Assembly: GCF_900163695.1 (NCBI RefSeq)
Contig: NZ_FUIC01000024.1
Span: 124,001-188,000 of the forward strand
Direction of reading: 5' to 3'
From: Gulosibacter sp. 10
GTDB lineage: Bacteria; Actinomycetota; Actinomycetes; Actinomycetales; Microbacteriaceae
DNA: 64,000 nucleotides
A program made the translations under genes and the position numbers. This document shows, one piece after another, positions 23,758 through 32,997 of the stretch. The number at the start of each line of letters is the position of its first letter. The stretch's first letter is position 1. The notes beneath the pieces are model-generated. The model was not told the origin of the DNA, did not search any database, and was given only the letters and a program-made list of their open reading frames with translations.

Positions 23758-26700
23758 GTGCACCGCCTCGCTCGACTCAGCCTCACGAACCGCGCCCTCA
23801 TCGCGCTGGTCACCGTCACCATCGCCTTCTTCGGCGTGACCTCGATGACCTCGCTCAAGCAGGAGCTCATCCCCTCGGTCTCGCTGCCGCAGGTGGCGGT
23901 GATCACGACGTACCAGGGCGCCTCGCCCGAGATCGTCGATGAGGACGTGAGCGCGCCGATCGAGTCGGCCCTCCAGGGGCTCCAGGGGCTCGAGGAGACC
24001 TGGACCACCTCGAGCGCGGGCTCCTCGACGGTGGTCGCGAGCTTCACCTACGGCACCGACATCGTCTACGCCGAGCAGCGCATCCAGCAGGCGCTCAACC
24101 GCATCGAGGGCACGCTGCCCGAGGACGCCGACGCGAACGTCATGTCGGGCGGCGTGGACGACCTGCCGGTCGTGCAGCTGGCCGTCACCGGCGGCGACCC
24201 CATCGAGGTCGCCGAGTACCTGCGGGTTGAGACGGTGGGCGAGCTGCGCGGGCTCGAGGGCGTGCGCGGCGTGGACCTCTACGGCGACCGCCAGGAGCGC
24301 ATCACCATCGAGCCCGACCCCGAGGAGCTCGCCTCGCGCGGGCTCTCGATGGAGGCCATCACCGACACGCTCGAGGATGCCGGCGTGCTCGTCCCCGCGG
24401 GCCAGCTCACCGAGGACGGCGAGACGCTCACGGTCCAGGCCGGGCACGTGCTCGAGACGGTCGACGACCTCGCCGAGCTGCCGCTCATCGGCGCCGAGGC
24501 GGACGAATCCGGCGACGTGCCCACGCTCGGCGCCGTCGCCGAGGTGGTGCGCGACTACGCGCCCGTCGACTCCATCTCGCGCATCAACGGCGAGGACGCG
24601 CTGACGCTGTCGATCACGAAGCGCCCCGCCGCGAACACGGTCGAGGTCTCGCACGTGGTCGCCGAGGCGCTGCCCGAGCTCGAGGAGGGGCTCGCCGCCG
24701 CCACGGGCGCGGACATCGAGATCCTCGTCAGCATGGACCAGGCGCCGTTCATCGAGCAGTCGATCGAGACGCTCGTGGACGAGGGCCTGCTCGGCCTGCT
24801 CTTCGCGGTCGTCATCATCTTCCTCTTCCTGTTCTCGATCCGCGCGACGATCATCACGGCGATCTCCATCCCCACCTCGCTGCTGGTCACGTTCATCGGC
24901 CTGCAGTTCATGGACTACTCGCTCAACGTGCTGACGCTCGGCGCGCTCACGATCGCGATCGGCCGCGTGGTCGACGACTCGATCGTGGTGGTCGAGAACA
25001 TCCGAAGGCACCTGGGGCTCAACCCCACCGCCTCCCTGCGCGGACGCGAGCGGGTGGTCGTGATCGGCCGCGCCGTGCGCGAGGTCGCCGCGGCGATCAC
25101 CGCGTCCACGATCTCGACCGTGGCAGTGTTCGTGCCGCTCATGTTCGTCGCCGACATCACGGGCGAGCTCTTCCGGCCGTTCGCCTTCACCTCGGCGCTC
25201 GCGCTGCTCGCCTCGCTCGTGGTCTCGCTCACGATCGTGCCGGTGCTCGCATACTGGTTCATGGCCGGGTCGAAGGCCCGCCGCGGCGCCGCCGGCGGCT
25301 CGGGCAGGCACGCCGACGCCGAGACGGCGGCCGGCAAGCACGCCGCGCCCGCGGAGGTCGAGGAGGCGCCGACGACCGGCCCCGTTGACGCCGAGGACTC
25401 GTTCTCCACCGCCCTCGTGAGCCGCGAGGTCGACGAGGAGGCCCGCGAGGCCGCCATCGCGGAGGCCGAGGCCGAGCCGCGGAACTGGCTGCAGCGCGGC
25501 TTCGAGCCCATGCTCGGCGGGGTCATCCGGCATCCCTGGTACGTGCTCGGCGCCGCCGTGCTGCTGCTCGGCGGCACGGCCGCGATGGCGCCGCTGCTCA
25601 CGACCAACTTCCTCGGATCCGCCGGCCAGAACACCTTCACGATCACGCAGGAGGCGGGCGCGAACGCGTCCATCGAGGCGATGAGCGAGGAGGCCGCCGA
25701 AGTCGAGACGCTGCTCGAGGCGTACGACGAGATCGAGATCGTGCAGCTCAACTACGGCACCGACCCGATGATGTCGATGCTCGGCGGTGGCGGCGGCGCC
25801 ACGATGAGCTACTCGGTGACCGTGGCGCCCGATGCGGACGCCGACGCGATCCAGCAGGAGCTCATCGCCGAGTTCGAGCAGCGCGAGGACCTCGGCGAGA
25901 TCACCGTGGGCTACGCCGGCGGCGGCTTCTCCGACGAGGTGACCGTGCGCGTCTCCGCCCCCGACCTCGAGGTGCTCGCCGAGGCGGAGGACCTCGCCCT
26001 GCCCGCCATCCGCGGCGTCGAGCAGGTGACCCAGGCCACGAGCGACCTCGACGAGACCCGGCCCTTCGTGCGCCTCGACATCGACCAGGCCGAGGCGGCG
26101 AGCCTGGGCCTCAGCGAGGCGGCGCTCGGCGGGCAGATCGCGCAGTCCCTGCAGCCCGTGCAGGTCGGGCAGGTGATGCTCGACGGCCAGTCGATGAGCA
26201 TCTACTTCGTGGGCTCGGAGGAGCCCCCGCAGAGCGTGGACGAACTGCGCGACCTCGAGATCCAGGTCGGCCCGACCACCGTGCCGCTCAGCGATCTCGC
26301 CGAGGTCGAGGTCGTGGACGGCCCCGTCTCCATCAACGCGGAGTCGGGCACCCCGTACGTCGACATCACCGTGGCGAGCGACAGCGCCGACCTCGGCGGG
26401 CTCAGCACCGCGATCGAGACCGCCCTGGCGGACGTCGACCTGCCCCTCGGCGCCTCCGCCGAGCTCTCGGGCACCGCGGCCGACCAGCAGGAGGCGTTCG
26501 AGCAGCTCGGACTGGCGCTGCTCGCGGCGATCCTCATCGTCTACATCGTGATGGTCGCGACGTTCAAGAGCCTGCTGCAGCCCTTCCTGCTGCTCATCTC
26601 CATCCCCTTCGCCGCGACCGGCGCGATCCTGCTGCAGGTGGCGACGGGCATCCCGCTTGGCGTGCCCTCGCTCATCGGCGTGCTGATGCTCATCGGCATC

Positions 26701-27069
26701 GTGGTGACGAACGCGATCGTGCTCGTCGACCTCGTGAACCAGTACCGCGCCCGGGGGCTGAGCGTGCGCGAGGCCACCTTCGCCGGCGCGAGCCGACGCG
26801 TGCGCCCGATCATCATGACCGCGCTCGCGACCATCCTCGCCCTCACCCCGATGGCGCTCGGCATCACCGGGCAGGGCGGGTTCATATCGCAGCCCATGGC
26901 GATCGTCGTGATCGGCGGCCTGCTGTCGTCCACGCTGCTCACCCTCGTGGTGCTGCCCGCGCTGTACGTGGTGGTGGAGGGCGCGATCGCCCGCCGGGCC
27001 GAGCGCCGCGAGGCGCGCAACGAGCGCAAGCTGCGCGAAGCCGGCCTGACGGCCGCGGAACAGGAATAA
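23758..27069 (+). CDS. RND superfamily efflux transporter (HAE1/AcrB type)
   Basis: A 1103-residue proton-driven exporter with the RND layout: helix 1 (ALIALVTVTIAFFGVTSM), a first large external loop (PQVAVITTYQGASPEIVDEDV), helices 2-6 with the proton-relay segment GRVVDDSIVVVENIRRHL, a cytoplasmic linker of about 80 charged residues, then the repeated second half with VRPIIMTALATILALTPMALG. The GTG start follows GAGGTG at about 13 nt. No periplasmic adaptor or outer-membrane partner gene is nearby, so it must act alone or with an unlinked partner. The substrate is unknown. It is followed 3 bp later by a helicase gene. Confidence 0.92.
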   Translation: MHRLARLSLTNRALIALVTVTIAFFGVTSMTSLKQELIPSVSLPQVAVITTYQGASPEIVDEDVSAPIESALQGLQGLEETWTTSSAGSSTVVASFTYGTDIVYAEQRIQQALNRIEGTLPEDADANVMSGGVDDLPVVQLAVTGGDPIEVAEYLRVETVGELRGLEGVRGVDLYGDRQERITIEPDPEELASRGLSMEAITDTLEDAGVLVPAGQLTEDGETLTVQAGHVLETVDDLAELPLIGAEADESGDVPTLGAVAEVVRDYAPVDSISRINGEDALTLSITKRPAANTVEVSHVVAEALPELEEGLAAATGADIEILVSMDQAPFIEQSIETLVDEGLLGLLFAVVIIFLFLFSIRATIITAISIPTSLLVTFIGLQFMDYSLNVLTLGALTIAIGRVVDDSIVVVENIRRHLGLNPTASLRGRERVVVIGRAVREVAAAITASTISTVAVFVPLMFVADITGELFRPFAFTSALALLASLVVSLTIVPVLAYWFMAGSKARRGAAGGSGRHADAETAAGKHAAPAEVEEAPTTGPVDAEDSFSTALVSREVDEEAREAAIAEAEAEPRNWLQRGFEPMLGGVIRHPWYVLGAAVLLLGGTAAMAPLLTTNFLGSAGQNTFTITQEAGANASIEAMSEEAAEVETLLEAYDEIEIVQLNYGTDPMMSMLGGGGGATMSYSVTVAPDADADAIQQELIAEFEQREDLGEITVGYAGGGFSDEVTVRVSAPDLEVLAEAEDLALPAIRGVEQVTQATSDLDETRPFVRLDIDQAEAASLGLSEAALGGQIAQSLQPVQVGQVMLDGQSMSIYFVGSEEPPQSVDELRDLEIQVGPTTVPLSDLAEVEVVDGPVSINAESGTPYVDITVASDSADLGGLSTAIETALADVDLPLGASAELSGTAADQQEAFEQLGLALLAAILIVYIVMVATFKSLLQPFLLLISIPFAATGAILLQVATGIPLGVPSLIGVLMLIGIVVTNAIVLVDLVNQYRARGLSVREATFAGASRRVRPIIMTALATILALTPMALGITGQGGFISQPMAIVVIGGLLSSTLLTLVVLPALYVVVEGAIARRAERREARNERKLREAGLTAAEQE

Positions 27070-27072
27070 TCC

Positions 27073-28863
27073 ATGGCGAAACGCGGCTACCGGCCCCCGA
27101 GGGACTACGACCCCCGCAAGGCGGCGCAGAAGAAGGGCGCCCGCAAGCGGCGGCTCCCGGCGCAGGATGCCGGGGAGTCGGCGGGCGCGCGGGACGGCGC
27201 CGGGCGCGATGGCGGGGCCTCCCGCGACGGCTCGGGTTCGGGCCGGCCGGGTCGCGGCGCGGATGCGCGCGGCGGTCGCGCGCACGGCGCTCCGGCGCGG
27301 GACGGCCGGGACTCCGGGGGCCGGGGCGCGGGTGCGCCCGGTCGCGGCGAGCGGTCCCGCGAAGACGGCGCCCGTGATGAGCGTGCCCGCGACGGCCGGT
27401 CCCGCGGCGAGCGGTCCCGCGAAGACCGGCCCGGCGGCGAGCGCTCGCATGACGGGTATGCCCGCCACGAGCGGCCCGCCGGCTCGCGGCCCGCGCACGG
27501 CGCATCCGGCGGCTCCGCCGGGGCGTCCGCATCCCGCGCCCGCACCGGCGGGCAGAAGCGCGACAAGGCGCGCGCCCAGCGTGAGCGCGATCGGGCGATC
27601 GACGAGTTCCTCGCGGGCGACCAGGCGCGGGAGCCGCGACGCGAGCGCGAGCACGTCGTGCACGACCGGCTCGAGGCGCGCATCACCTCCGTCGCGGACG
27701 CCGAGGGCGTGCGCTTCGCCGACCTCGGGCTCGATCCGAAGCTCATCCGCGCGCTCGCCGAGCTCGGCGCCGACGAGCCGTTCCCCATCCAGGTGGCGAC
27801 GATCCCGGATGCGCTGGGCGGGCGGCACGTGCTCGGCCGCGGCCGCACCGGCTCGGGCAAGACCATCGCGTTCGGCAGCGCGCTCGTGCAGCGGCTCTAC
27901 CGGCTGCGAGGCAACCGCAAGCAGGGCGTCGGCCGCGCGCCGCAGGCCCTCATCCTCGCGCCCACGCGCGAGCTCGCGCTGCAGCTCGACCGCACGGTGC
28001 AGCCCCTGGCCCGCGCGCTCGGGCTCTTCACGACGCAGGTCTACGGCGGTGTCGCCTACGGCAAGCAGAACACGGCGCTGCGCCGCGGCGTCGACATCGT
28101 GATCGGCACGCCGGGGCGGGTCGAGGACCTCGTGCGCCGCGGCAACCTCGACCTCTCGCAGGTGGTCATCACGGTGCTCGACGAGGCCGACGAGATGAGC
28201 GACATGGGTTTCATCGAGCCCGTCGAGCGGCTGCTCGACGAGACGCGGCCCACCGGGCAGCGGATGCTGTTCTCGGCCACGCTCGACGCGCAGGTCCTCG
28301 GGCTCGTCGAGAAGTACCTGCCGAGCCCCGCCGTGCACGAGGTCGCGGACGACGCGCTCGGCGAGATCGAGCACCGGGTGCTCATCGTCGACCGCCGCGA
28401 CCGCGAGCCCGTGCTCGCGCAGCTCGCCGGATCGGGCGGCCGCGTCCTCATCTTCCGGCGGATGCGCGCCGGTGCCGAGGAGCTCGCGCAGGCGCTCGCG
28501 GGGCACGGGGTGCGCGCCGTCGCCCTCCACGGCGACCTCGATCAGAAGCAGCGGCAGGCGAACCTCGCGGAGTTCACCCACGGCGGCGTGAACGTGCTGG
28601 TCGCCACCGACGTCGCGGCGCGCGGCATCCACGTGGACGACGTGCGGCTGGTGGTGCAGGCCGATCCTCCCGCCGACTACAAGGCCTACCTGCACCGCGC
28701 CGGTCGCACCGGGCGGGCGGGCAACCGGGGCCTGGTGGCCACGCTCGTGCAGCCCGGCCGAGAGCGGAAGATGGTGGCCGTCCTCGGCGACGCGGAGATC
28801 GACGCGCCCTTCATCCGCGCGAGTCCGGGCGGCCCGGAGCTCGACGAGTTCCTCGCGTACTGA
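27073..28863 (+). CDS. DEAD-box RNA helicase
   Basis: A 596-residue helicase. Residues 1-190 are a basic, RG/RD-rich unstructured extension beginning MAKRGYRPPRDYDPRKAAQKKG, which probably binds RNA. The core has the Q motif region FADLGLDPKLIRAL with PFPIQVATIPD, motif I GRTGSGKT, PTRELA, GTPGR, motif II DEAD (VLDEADEM), SAT, the C-terminal RecA domain with IFRRMRAGAEEL, ATDVAARGIH and motif VI HRAGRTGRAG. It likely remodels structured RNA or ribosome precursors. It starts 3 bp after the RND gene with AGGA at 8 nt, so the two are probably co-transcribed, though no functional link is evident. Confidence 0.93.
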   Translation: MAKRGYRPPRDYDPRKAAQKKGARKRRLPAQDAGESAGARDGAGRDGGASRDGSGSGRPGRGADARGGRAHGAPARDGRDSGGRGAGAPGRGERSREDGARDERARDGRSRGERSREDRPGGERSHDGYARHERPAGSRPAHGASGGSAGASASRARTGGQKRDKARAQRERDRAIDEFLAGDQAREPRREREHVVHDRLEARITSVADAEGVRFADLGLDPKLIRALAELGADEPFPIQVATIPDALGGRHVLGRGRTGSGKTIAFGSALVQRLYRLRGNRKQGVGRAPQALILAPTRELALQLDRTVQPLARALGLFTTQVYGGVAYGKQNTALRRGVDIVIGTPGRVEDLVRRGNLDLSQVVITVLDEADEMSDMGFIEPVERLLDETRPTGQRMLFSATLDAQVLGLVEKYLPSPAVHEVADDALGEIEHRVLIVDRRDREPVLAQLAGSGGRVLIFRRMRAGAEELAQALAGHGVRAVALHGDLDQKQRQANLAEFTHGGVNVLVATDVAARGIHVDDVRLVVQADPPADYKAYLHRAGRTGRAGNRGLVATLVQPGRERKMVAVLGDAEIDAPFIRASPGGPELDEFLAY

Positions 28864-29180
28864 ACCCCTGCGGCATCGGCTGGTCGCGGCAGGGCGTGTG
28901 ACCCGCGTGGCTGCGCGCGTCTGCACAGCTGCCGTTCCGGGCGCACATCGCGCGTGCAACGGCGTCCTGAGCACCGACCATCTGCACTAGGAGGGCAATC
29001 AGCGGGCCATGTCCCCGTATAGCGGGGGATGGCGCCGAAACATCCCTCCTAGTGCAGATCCATTCCGCGGAATCCGCCGCGGGCCGCCGCCGTCATGCCC
29101 CGTTCACCTCCGGGTAACCGGCGGCTCGCTCCGCTCCGCTTCACTGGCGCAGTTGTGTTCTCACACCGAAGGAGCGAGGA
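28864..29180. other. Intergenic stretch between helicase and lamin-tail gene
   Basis: No gene is seen. It holds the family B element and, before 29181, a leader with GGAGCGAGGA as ribosome binding site for the lamin-tail gene. Confidence 0.6.
28980..29059. repeat. Inverted-repeat element, family B copy 1
   Basis: An outer stem of 16 bp (ATCTGCACTAGGAGGG with its complement at 29044-29059) encloses an inner hairpin GCCAT-CCCCG-TATAG-CGGGG-ATGGC. It lies 121 bp upstream of the lamin-tail gene. A copy about 85 percent identical lies downstream of that gene at 32677-32754, with a base pair in the inner stem changed on both sides (GCCAT/ATGGC to GCTAT/ATAGC). Confidence 0.85.
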
Positions 29181-32100
29181 ATGCGCGGACTGCGCCCAGG
29201 ACTCTCGGCGGCAGCGGCCATCGCGATCGGAGGAGCCGTGCTCGTCGCGGCCCCCGGCGCGATGGCGGCGCCGGACGAGGACGGCATCGTCATCAACGAG
29301 GTGAACTACGACGACGCGCACACCGGCGAGGTCGACGCGGTCGAGTTCTACAATCCGGGCGCCTCGCCCGTCGACATCTCGGGCTGGAGCCTGCACGACG
29401 ACAAGGATCGGCCGGGGGAGGCCGACATCCCCGAGGGCACGGTCGTGGGGTCCGGCGAGTACTTCGTCATGCTCGGCGACGAGCAGGACTTCCCCTTCGG
29501 CCTCGGCAAGGGCGACTCGGTTGTGCTCAAGAATGCGGCCGGCGCGGTCGTCGACCGCCTCGACTACGAGAACACCGCGCCGATCGCGGTGTGGGCCCGG
29601 TGCCCCGACGGCACGGGCGACTGGGCGCACGCGGCCGAGCTCACGCTCGGCGGCCCGAACGACTGCGAGCAGCCGGAGCCCGAGCCTGTCGACGCCGAGC
29701 TCGTGCTCAACGAGATCGACTCCGGCCCCTCCGACTGGATCGAGTTCGTCAACCCGGGCGACGAGGCGCTCGACCTCGCCGGCTACGAGGTGCGCGACAA
29801 CTCGGACGACCACCGCTGGCGCTTCCCCGACGGCGCGTCGATCGCGGCAGGAGAGCACCTCGTCGTGGACGCGAAGGCAGAGGGCCTCTTCCTCGACGGC
29901 GCCGAATGGAAGCCCGGCACCTTCGAGTCCGCCATCGGGATCGGCTCCGGCGACTCCATCCGCGTGTACGACCCCTCGGGCGAGCTCGTGCAGGAGCACT
30001 CCTGGACCGAGCATGCGAACATCGACGGTGACGAGGCGGCGGCCACGCTCGGGCGCTGCCCCGACACGACGGGCCCGTTCGCGCTCGCGTTCGCGACGCC
30101 GGGCGAGGCGAACGAGTGCGTCGCCCCCGCCGTCGCGATCAACGAGATCGAGTCGAACGGCGACACGAACGACTGGGTCGAGGTCATCAACACGGGCGGC
30201 ACGGCAGTGGACATCTCCGGCTGGACGGTGATGGACGACGACCCGATCGGTCACGCGAACGACACGACGCCGCTGCCCGAGGGCACGGTGCTGGAACCCG
30301 GTGCGCTCTTCGTCTTCGACGAGAACGCGGAGTTCGCCTTCGGCCTCGGCAGCGGCGACACCGCGACCCTCCGCGATGCGGCGGGCCAGACCGTCGACGA
30401 GCACACCTGGAACGGCCACGGGAACGGCAGCCTGCAGCGCTGCCCCGACGGCACGGGCGAGTTCGCCGACGTCGAGGTCTCGACCAAGGGCCGGCCCAAC
30501 GCCTGCGGCAACCCGGTCGTGCTCAACGAGATCGAGTCGAGCGACGCCTCGGACGGCGAGGACTGGATCGAGCTCGCGAACCCCGCATCCGAGCCGCTCG
30601 ACGTCTCGGGCCTCGTGATCAAGGACGACGATGACGCCCACGCCTACGAGCTCCCGGAGGGCACCTCGATCGAGGTCGGCGGCTACCTCGTGCTCACCGA
30701 GGCGGAGTTCGGATTCGGCCTCGGCGGCAGCGACTCGGTGCGGATCTACGAGGGCGGGGCCCTCGTCGAATCCGCCGAGTGGGAGGGCCACGCGGCCGAG
30801 ACCTGGGGCCGCTGCCCCGATCTGACCGGCGAGTTCGCGGTCACCGCCGAGCCCACGCCCGGCGCGGCGAACTCGTGCCCCGGCATCCCCGGAGTCGAGC
30901 CCTGGCCCGGCGCCGACGAGGTGGCCGTGGTCGACGAGGAGCCGATGTTCCTCGAGGACTCCTCGGGCCTCGACTTCCACGAGGGCGCGCTGTGGGCCGT
31001 CGACAACGGCACCGGCACCATCTGGAAGCTCGACGCGGAGCGGGACGGCTCCGTCGCGTTCGCCGAGGGCTGGGAGGACGGCAAGCGCGTGCGCTTCCAG
31101 TCCGACGACCCGACCTCGGCCGGCCCGGATGCGGAGGGCATCACCCTCGCCGGCGACGGCACCGCCTATCTCGCGGTCGAGCGCGACAACTCCGACAAGG
31201 GCACGAACTTCAACGCCATCCTCGGCGTTGACTCCGAGCAGCCCGGCCCGGACATCGTCGCCGACCGCGAGTGGGACCTCACCGATTCCCTGCCCGCCGT
31301 CTCGGCGAACATGGGCATCGAGGCCGTGGAGTGGGTCTCGAACGACGTGCTCGAGGGCGTGCTGATCGACGAGCGCACCGGCGAGGCGTTCGACCCGGCC
31401 GACTACCCGGGCGCCGTGTCCGACGGCGTGTTCTTCGTGGCGCTCGAGGACAACGGGCACGTCTACGCCTACGTGCTCGGCGAGGACGGCTCGGCCGAGC
31501 AGATCGCCGACATCGACCCGCGGATCGGCGGCGCGATGGGCCTCGACTACGACGAGGCGCTCGGCGTGCTGTGGGTCGAGTCGGACGACGGCTACGACGG
31601 GCGGCTCGCCCAGGTCTCGTTCGTGCAGCCGACCGTGGCGCAGGCCGCCGCGGTGGAGGTGCAGCCCGGCGTCGAGGTGGTCCACGTCGACCGGCCCGCG
31701 TCGATGCCGAACGTGAACAACGAGGGCTTCGCGACCTCCCCGACCGACTACTGCGTGGACGGGCAGCGGCCCGCCTGGTGGTTCGAGGATGGCGTGACCT
31801 CGGGGGCGCTGCGCACCGCCCCGCTCGAGTGCACGCCCGTCGACGACGGCTCGGCCGATGACACGGCCGACGGCGGTCAGGACGGCGACGACACCGCTGC
31901 TGCGGACGGCGGCGAGGACGCGCAGGGGGCCGTCGAGGGCGGGCAGGACGCCGATGGCTCCGCGGACGCCGGCGCCGACGGGTCGGCGGATGCCGGCGCC
32001 GAGGGGACGGGCGACGCGGCCGCTGCGGATGGCGCGACGGCAGGCGGTTCGGACAGCGGGGCCGCTGCTCAAGGCACGGCCGATGGCGCCGCTTCGGACG

Positions 32101-32240
32101 GCGAGGACGGCTCGACCGAGGCGGGCGATCTCGCGCGCACCGGCGCCGACGGCATCACGTGGGTGATCATCGCCGGCGTGGTGCTCGTGGTCCTGGGGGC
32201 GCTGCTGTTCTTCCTGCGTCGCCGGAGCGGCAAGGAGTAG
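29181..32240 (+). CDS. Lamin-tail-domain surface protein with LAxTG anchor
   Basis: A 1019-residue exported protein. An N-terminal signal peptide ends near GAMAAPDED. Four lamin-tail domains follow, each starting with a VINEV/VLNEI motif and containing W(I/V)E(F/V)xN and a later FGLGxGD strand plus CPDxTG. Residues about 600-870 form a beta-propeller-like region similar to esterase-like phytase domains (SSGLDFHEGALWAVDNGTG). A stalk rich in D, G and A follows, then the sorting signal LARTG at 984-988, a membrane helix and RRRSGKE. LAxTG signals are used by class E sortases. The enzymatic activity is not established. The gene is flanked by family B hairpin elements. Confidence 0.88.
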   Translation: MRGLRPGLSAAAAIAIGGAVLVAAPGAMAAPDEDGIVINEVNYDDAHTGEVDAVEFYNPGASPVDISGWSLHDDKDRPGEADIPEGTVVGSGEYFVMLGDEQDFPFGLGKGDSVVLKNAAGAVVDRLDYENTAPIAVWARCPDGTGDWAHAAELTLGGPNDCEQPEPEPVDAELVLNEIDSGPSDWIEFVNPGDEALDLAGYEVRDNSDDHRWRFPDGASIAAGEHLVVDAKAEGLFLDGAEWKPGTFESAIGIGSGDSIRVYDPSGELVQEHSWTEHANIDGDEAAATLGRCPDTTGPFALAFATPGEANECVAPAVAINEIESNGDTNDWVEVINTGGTAVDISGWTVMDDDPIGHANDTTPLPEGTVLEPGALFVFDENAEFAFGLGSGDTATLRDAAGQTVDEHTWNGHGNGSLQRCPDGTGEFADVEVSTKGRPNACGNPVVLNEIESSDASDGEDWIELANPASEPLDVSGLVIKDDDDAHAYELPEGTSIEVGGYLVLTEAEFGFGLGGSDSVRIYEGGALVESAEWEGHAAETWGRCPDLTGEFAVTAEPTPGAANSCPGIPGVEPWPGADEVAVVDEEPMFLEDSSGLDFHEGALWAVDNGTGTIWKLDAERDGSVAFAEGWEDGKRVRFQSDDPTSAGPDAEGITLAGDGTAYLAVERDNSDKGTNFNAILGVDSEQPGPDIVADREWDLTDSLPAVSANMGIEAVEWVSNDVLEGVLIDERTGEAFDPADYPGAVSDGVFFVALEDNGHVYAYVLGEDGSAEQIADIDPRIGGAMGLDYDEALGVLWVESDDGYDGRLAQVSFVQPTVAQAAAVEVQPGVEVVHVDRPASMPNVNNEGFATSPTDYCVDGQRPAWWFEDGVTSGALRTAPLECTPVDDGSADDTADGGQDGDDTAAADGGEDAQGAVEGGQDADGSADAGADGSADAGAEGTGDAAAADGATAGGSDSGAAAQGTADGAASDGEDGSTEAGDLARTGADGITWVIIAGVVLVVLGALLFFLRRRSGKE

Positions 32241-32260
32241 CCGGCGATATCCGTCAGGTT

Positions 32261-32336
32261 CTGCGCTAAGACGTCTGTGAGCGCCCTATCCCCGCTGATT
32301 TGCGGGGATAAGGGCGCCACGGGCGTCTTAGTGCAG
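32261..32336. repeat. Inverted-repeat element, family B copy 2
   Basis: The outer stem CTGCGCTAAGACG (32261-32273) pairs with CGTCTTAGTGCAG (32324-32336) using one G-T pair. The inner stem GCGCCCTATCCCCGC pairs with GCGGGGATAAGGGCGC with one bulge. The architecture is the same as copies 1 and 3, with a diverged sequence. It begins 21 nt after the lamin-tail stop. Confidence 0.75.
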
Positions 32337-32600
32337 CTCGGTCGCGGGGGTCCGGCTTCTGCCGGGTTGGGCGGTGCAGGCGCAGGGCAATTCGATAGGG
32401 GATCCCTGATCAGTAGCCCCTGCGCTGGCTTTGAAGGGATGGGGTGCGGGCGTCCTAGCGCAGCTCGGCTGCTGTGGGCCGTCGACCGGTGTCTCTGCGC
32501 CGGTTCCTGCGGGGCGCAGGGCGATTCGGCGGGGGCTGACAGGCAGTCTCTGTGCCGGCTTCCGCGGGCGACCGAAGGGTGAGGCGTCCGTGGGTGGACA
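32334..32600. repeat. Degenerate ~127-bp tandem repeats
   Basis: Segments beginning GCAGCTCGGT (32334) and GCAGCTCGGC (32461) share similar downstream sequence (cagggc-attcg, ctgacaggcag or ctgatcagtag, gaaggg). The end of the first unit (GGCGTCCTAGCGCAGCTCGG) repeats the right arm of the family B copy 2 element, so these may be decayed copies. Confidence 0.5.
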
Positions 32601-32676
32601 GGGGTGTCGGCCGCACTCTCGCCGGGACGGAACACAGCGCACGTCGCAGCCGTCGCCCCGCTTCCGCCGACGTGGT

Positions 32677-32754
32677 TCTGCACTAGGAGGGCAGCCGCAG
32701 GGCTATGTCCCCGTATAGCGGGGGATAGCGCTGAAATTGCCCTCCTAGTGCAGA
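32677..32754. repeat. Inverted-repeat element, family B copy 3
   Basis: A perfect 17-bp outer stem (TCTGCACTAGGAGGGCA with its complement at 32738-32754) and an inner GCTAT-CCCCG-TATAG-CGGGG-ATAGC hairpin. It is nearly the same as copy 1, on the other side of the lamin-tail gene. Confidence 0.85.
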
Positions 32755-32997
32755 TCGGGAGCGGCGGCACCGCCATTTGTCCTATGTATGCCGACTTCAC
32801 GGGTGCCCGAGAACGGGGGAACCGCCCCGGGAGCGCAGGGCATCGTCGGAACTGCGTCCGCAGAACGCTGCGAAAGAGCGCGGGCCGGGTCATGCCGTTG
32901 GCAGGGATCACGGCTGGCCCGCCGCGAACCGCGGCGCCCTGCTCCACCGCGGGTCCACTCACGTCCCGCATGAGGCCGAGCAGCGGCCCCGCCCGCG

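Larger units (their letters stand above)
32241..32997. other. 757-bp intergenic stretch, repeats only
   Basis: It lies between the convergent lamin-tail and EcfT genes. It contains family B copies 2 and 3 and degenerate repeats. No reading frame here resembles a protein. Confidence 0.65.

Noticed and set aside
23755-28974. Very long open frames opposite or shifted against real genes (for example 1739 codons at 23755-28974, 1007 at 29049-32072, 1270 at 39394-43206, 1193 at 47141-50722)
   Set aside because: They are composed of R, A, G, H, D and L-rich text without family motifs and lie antisense to, or in another frame of, clearly recognisable genes. High GC content makes stop codons rare.
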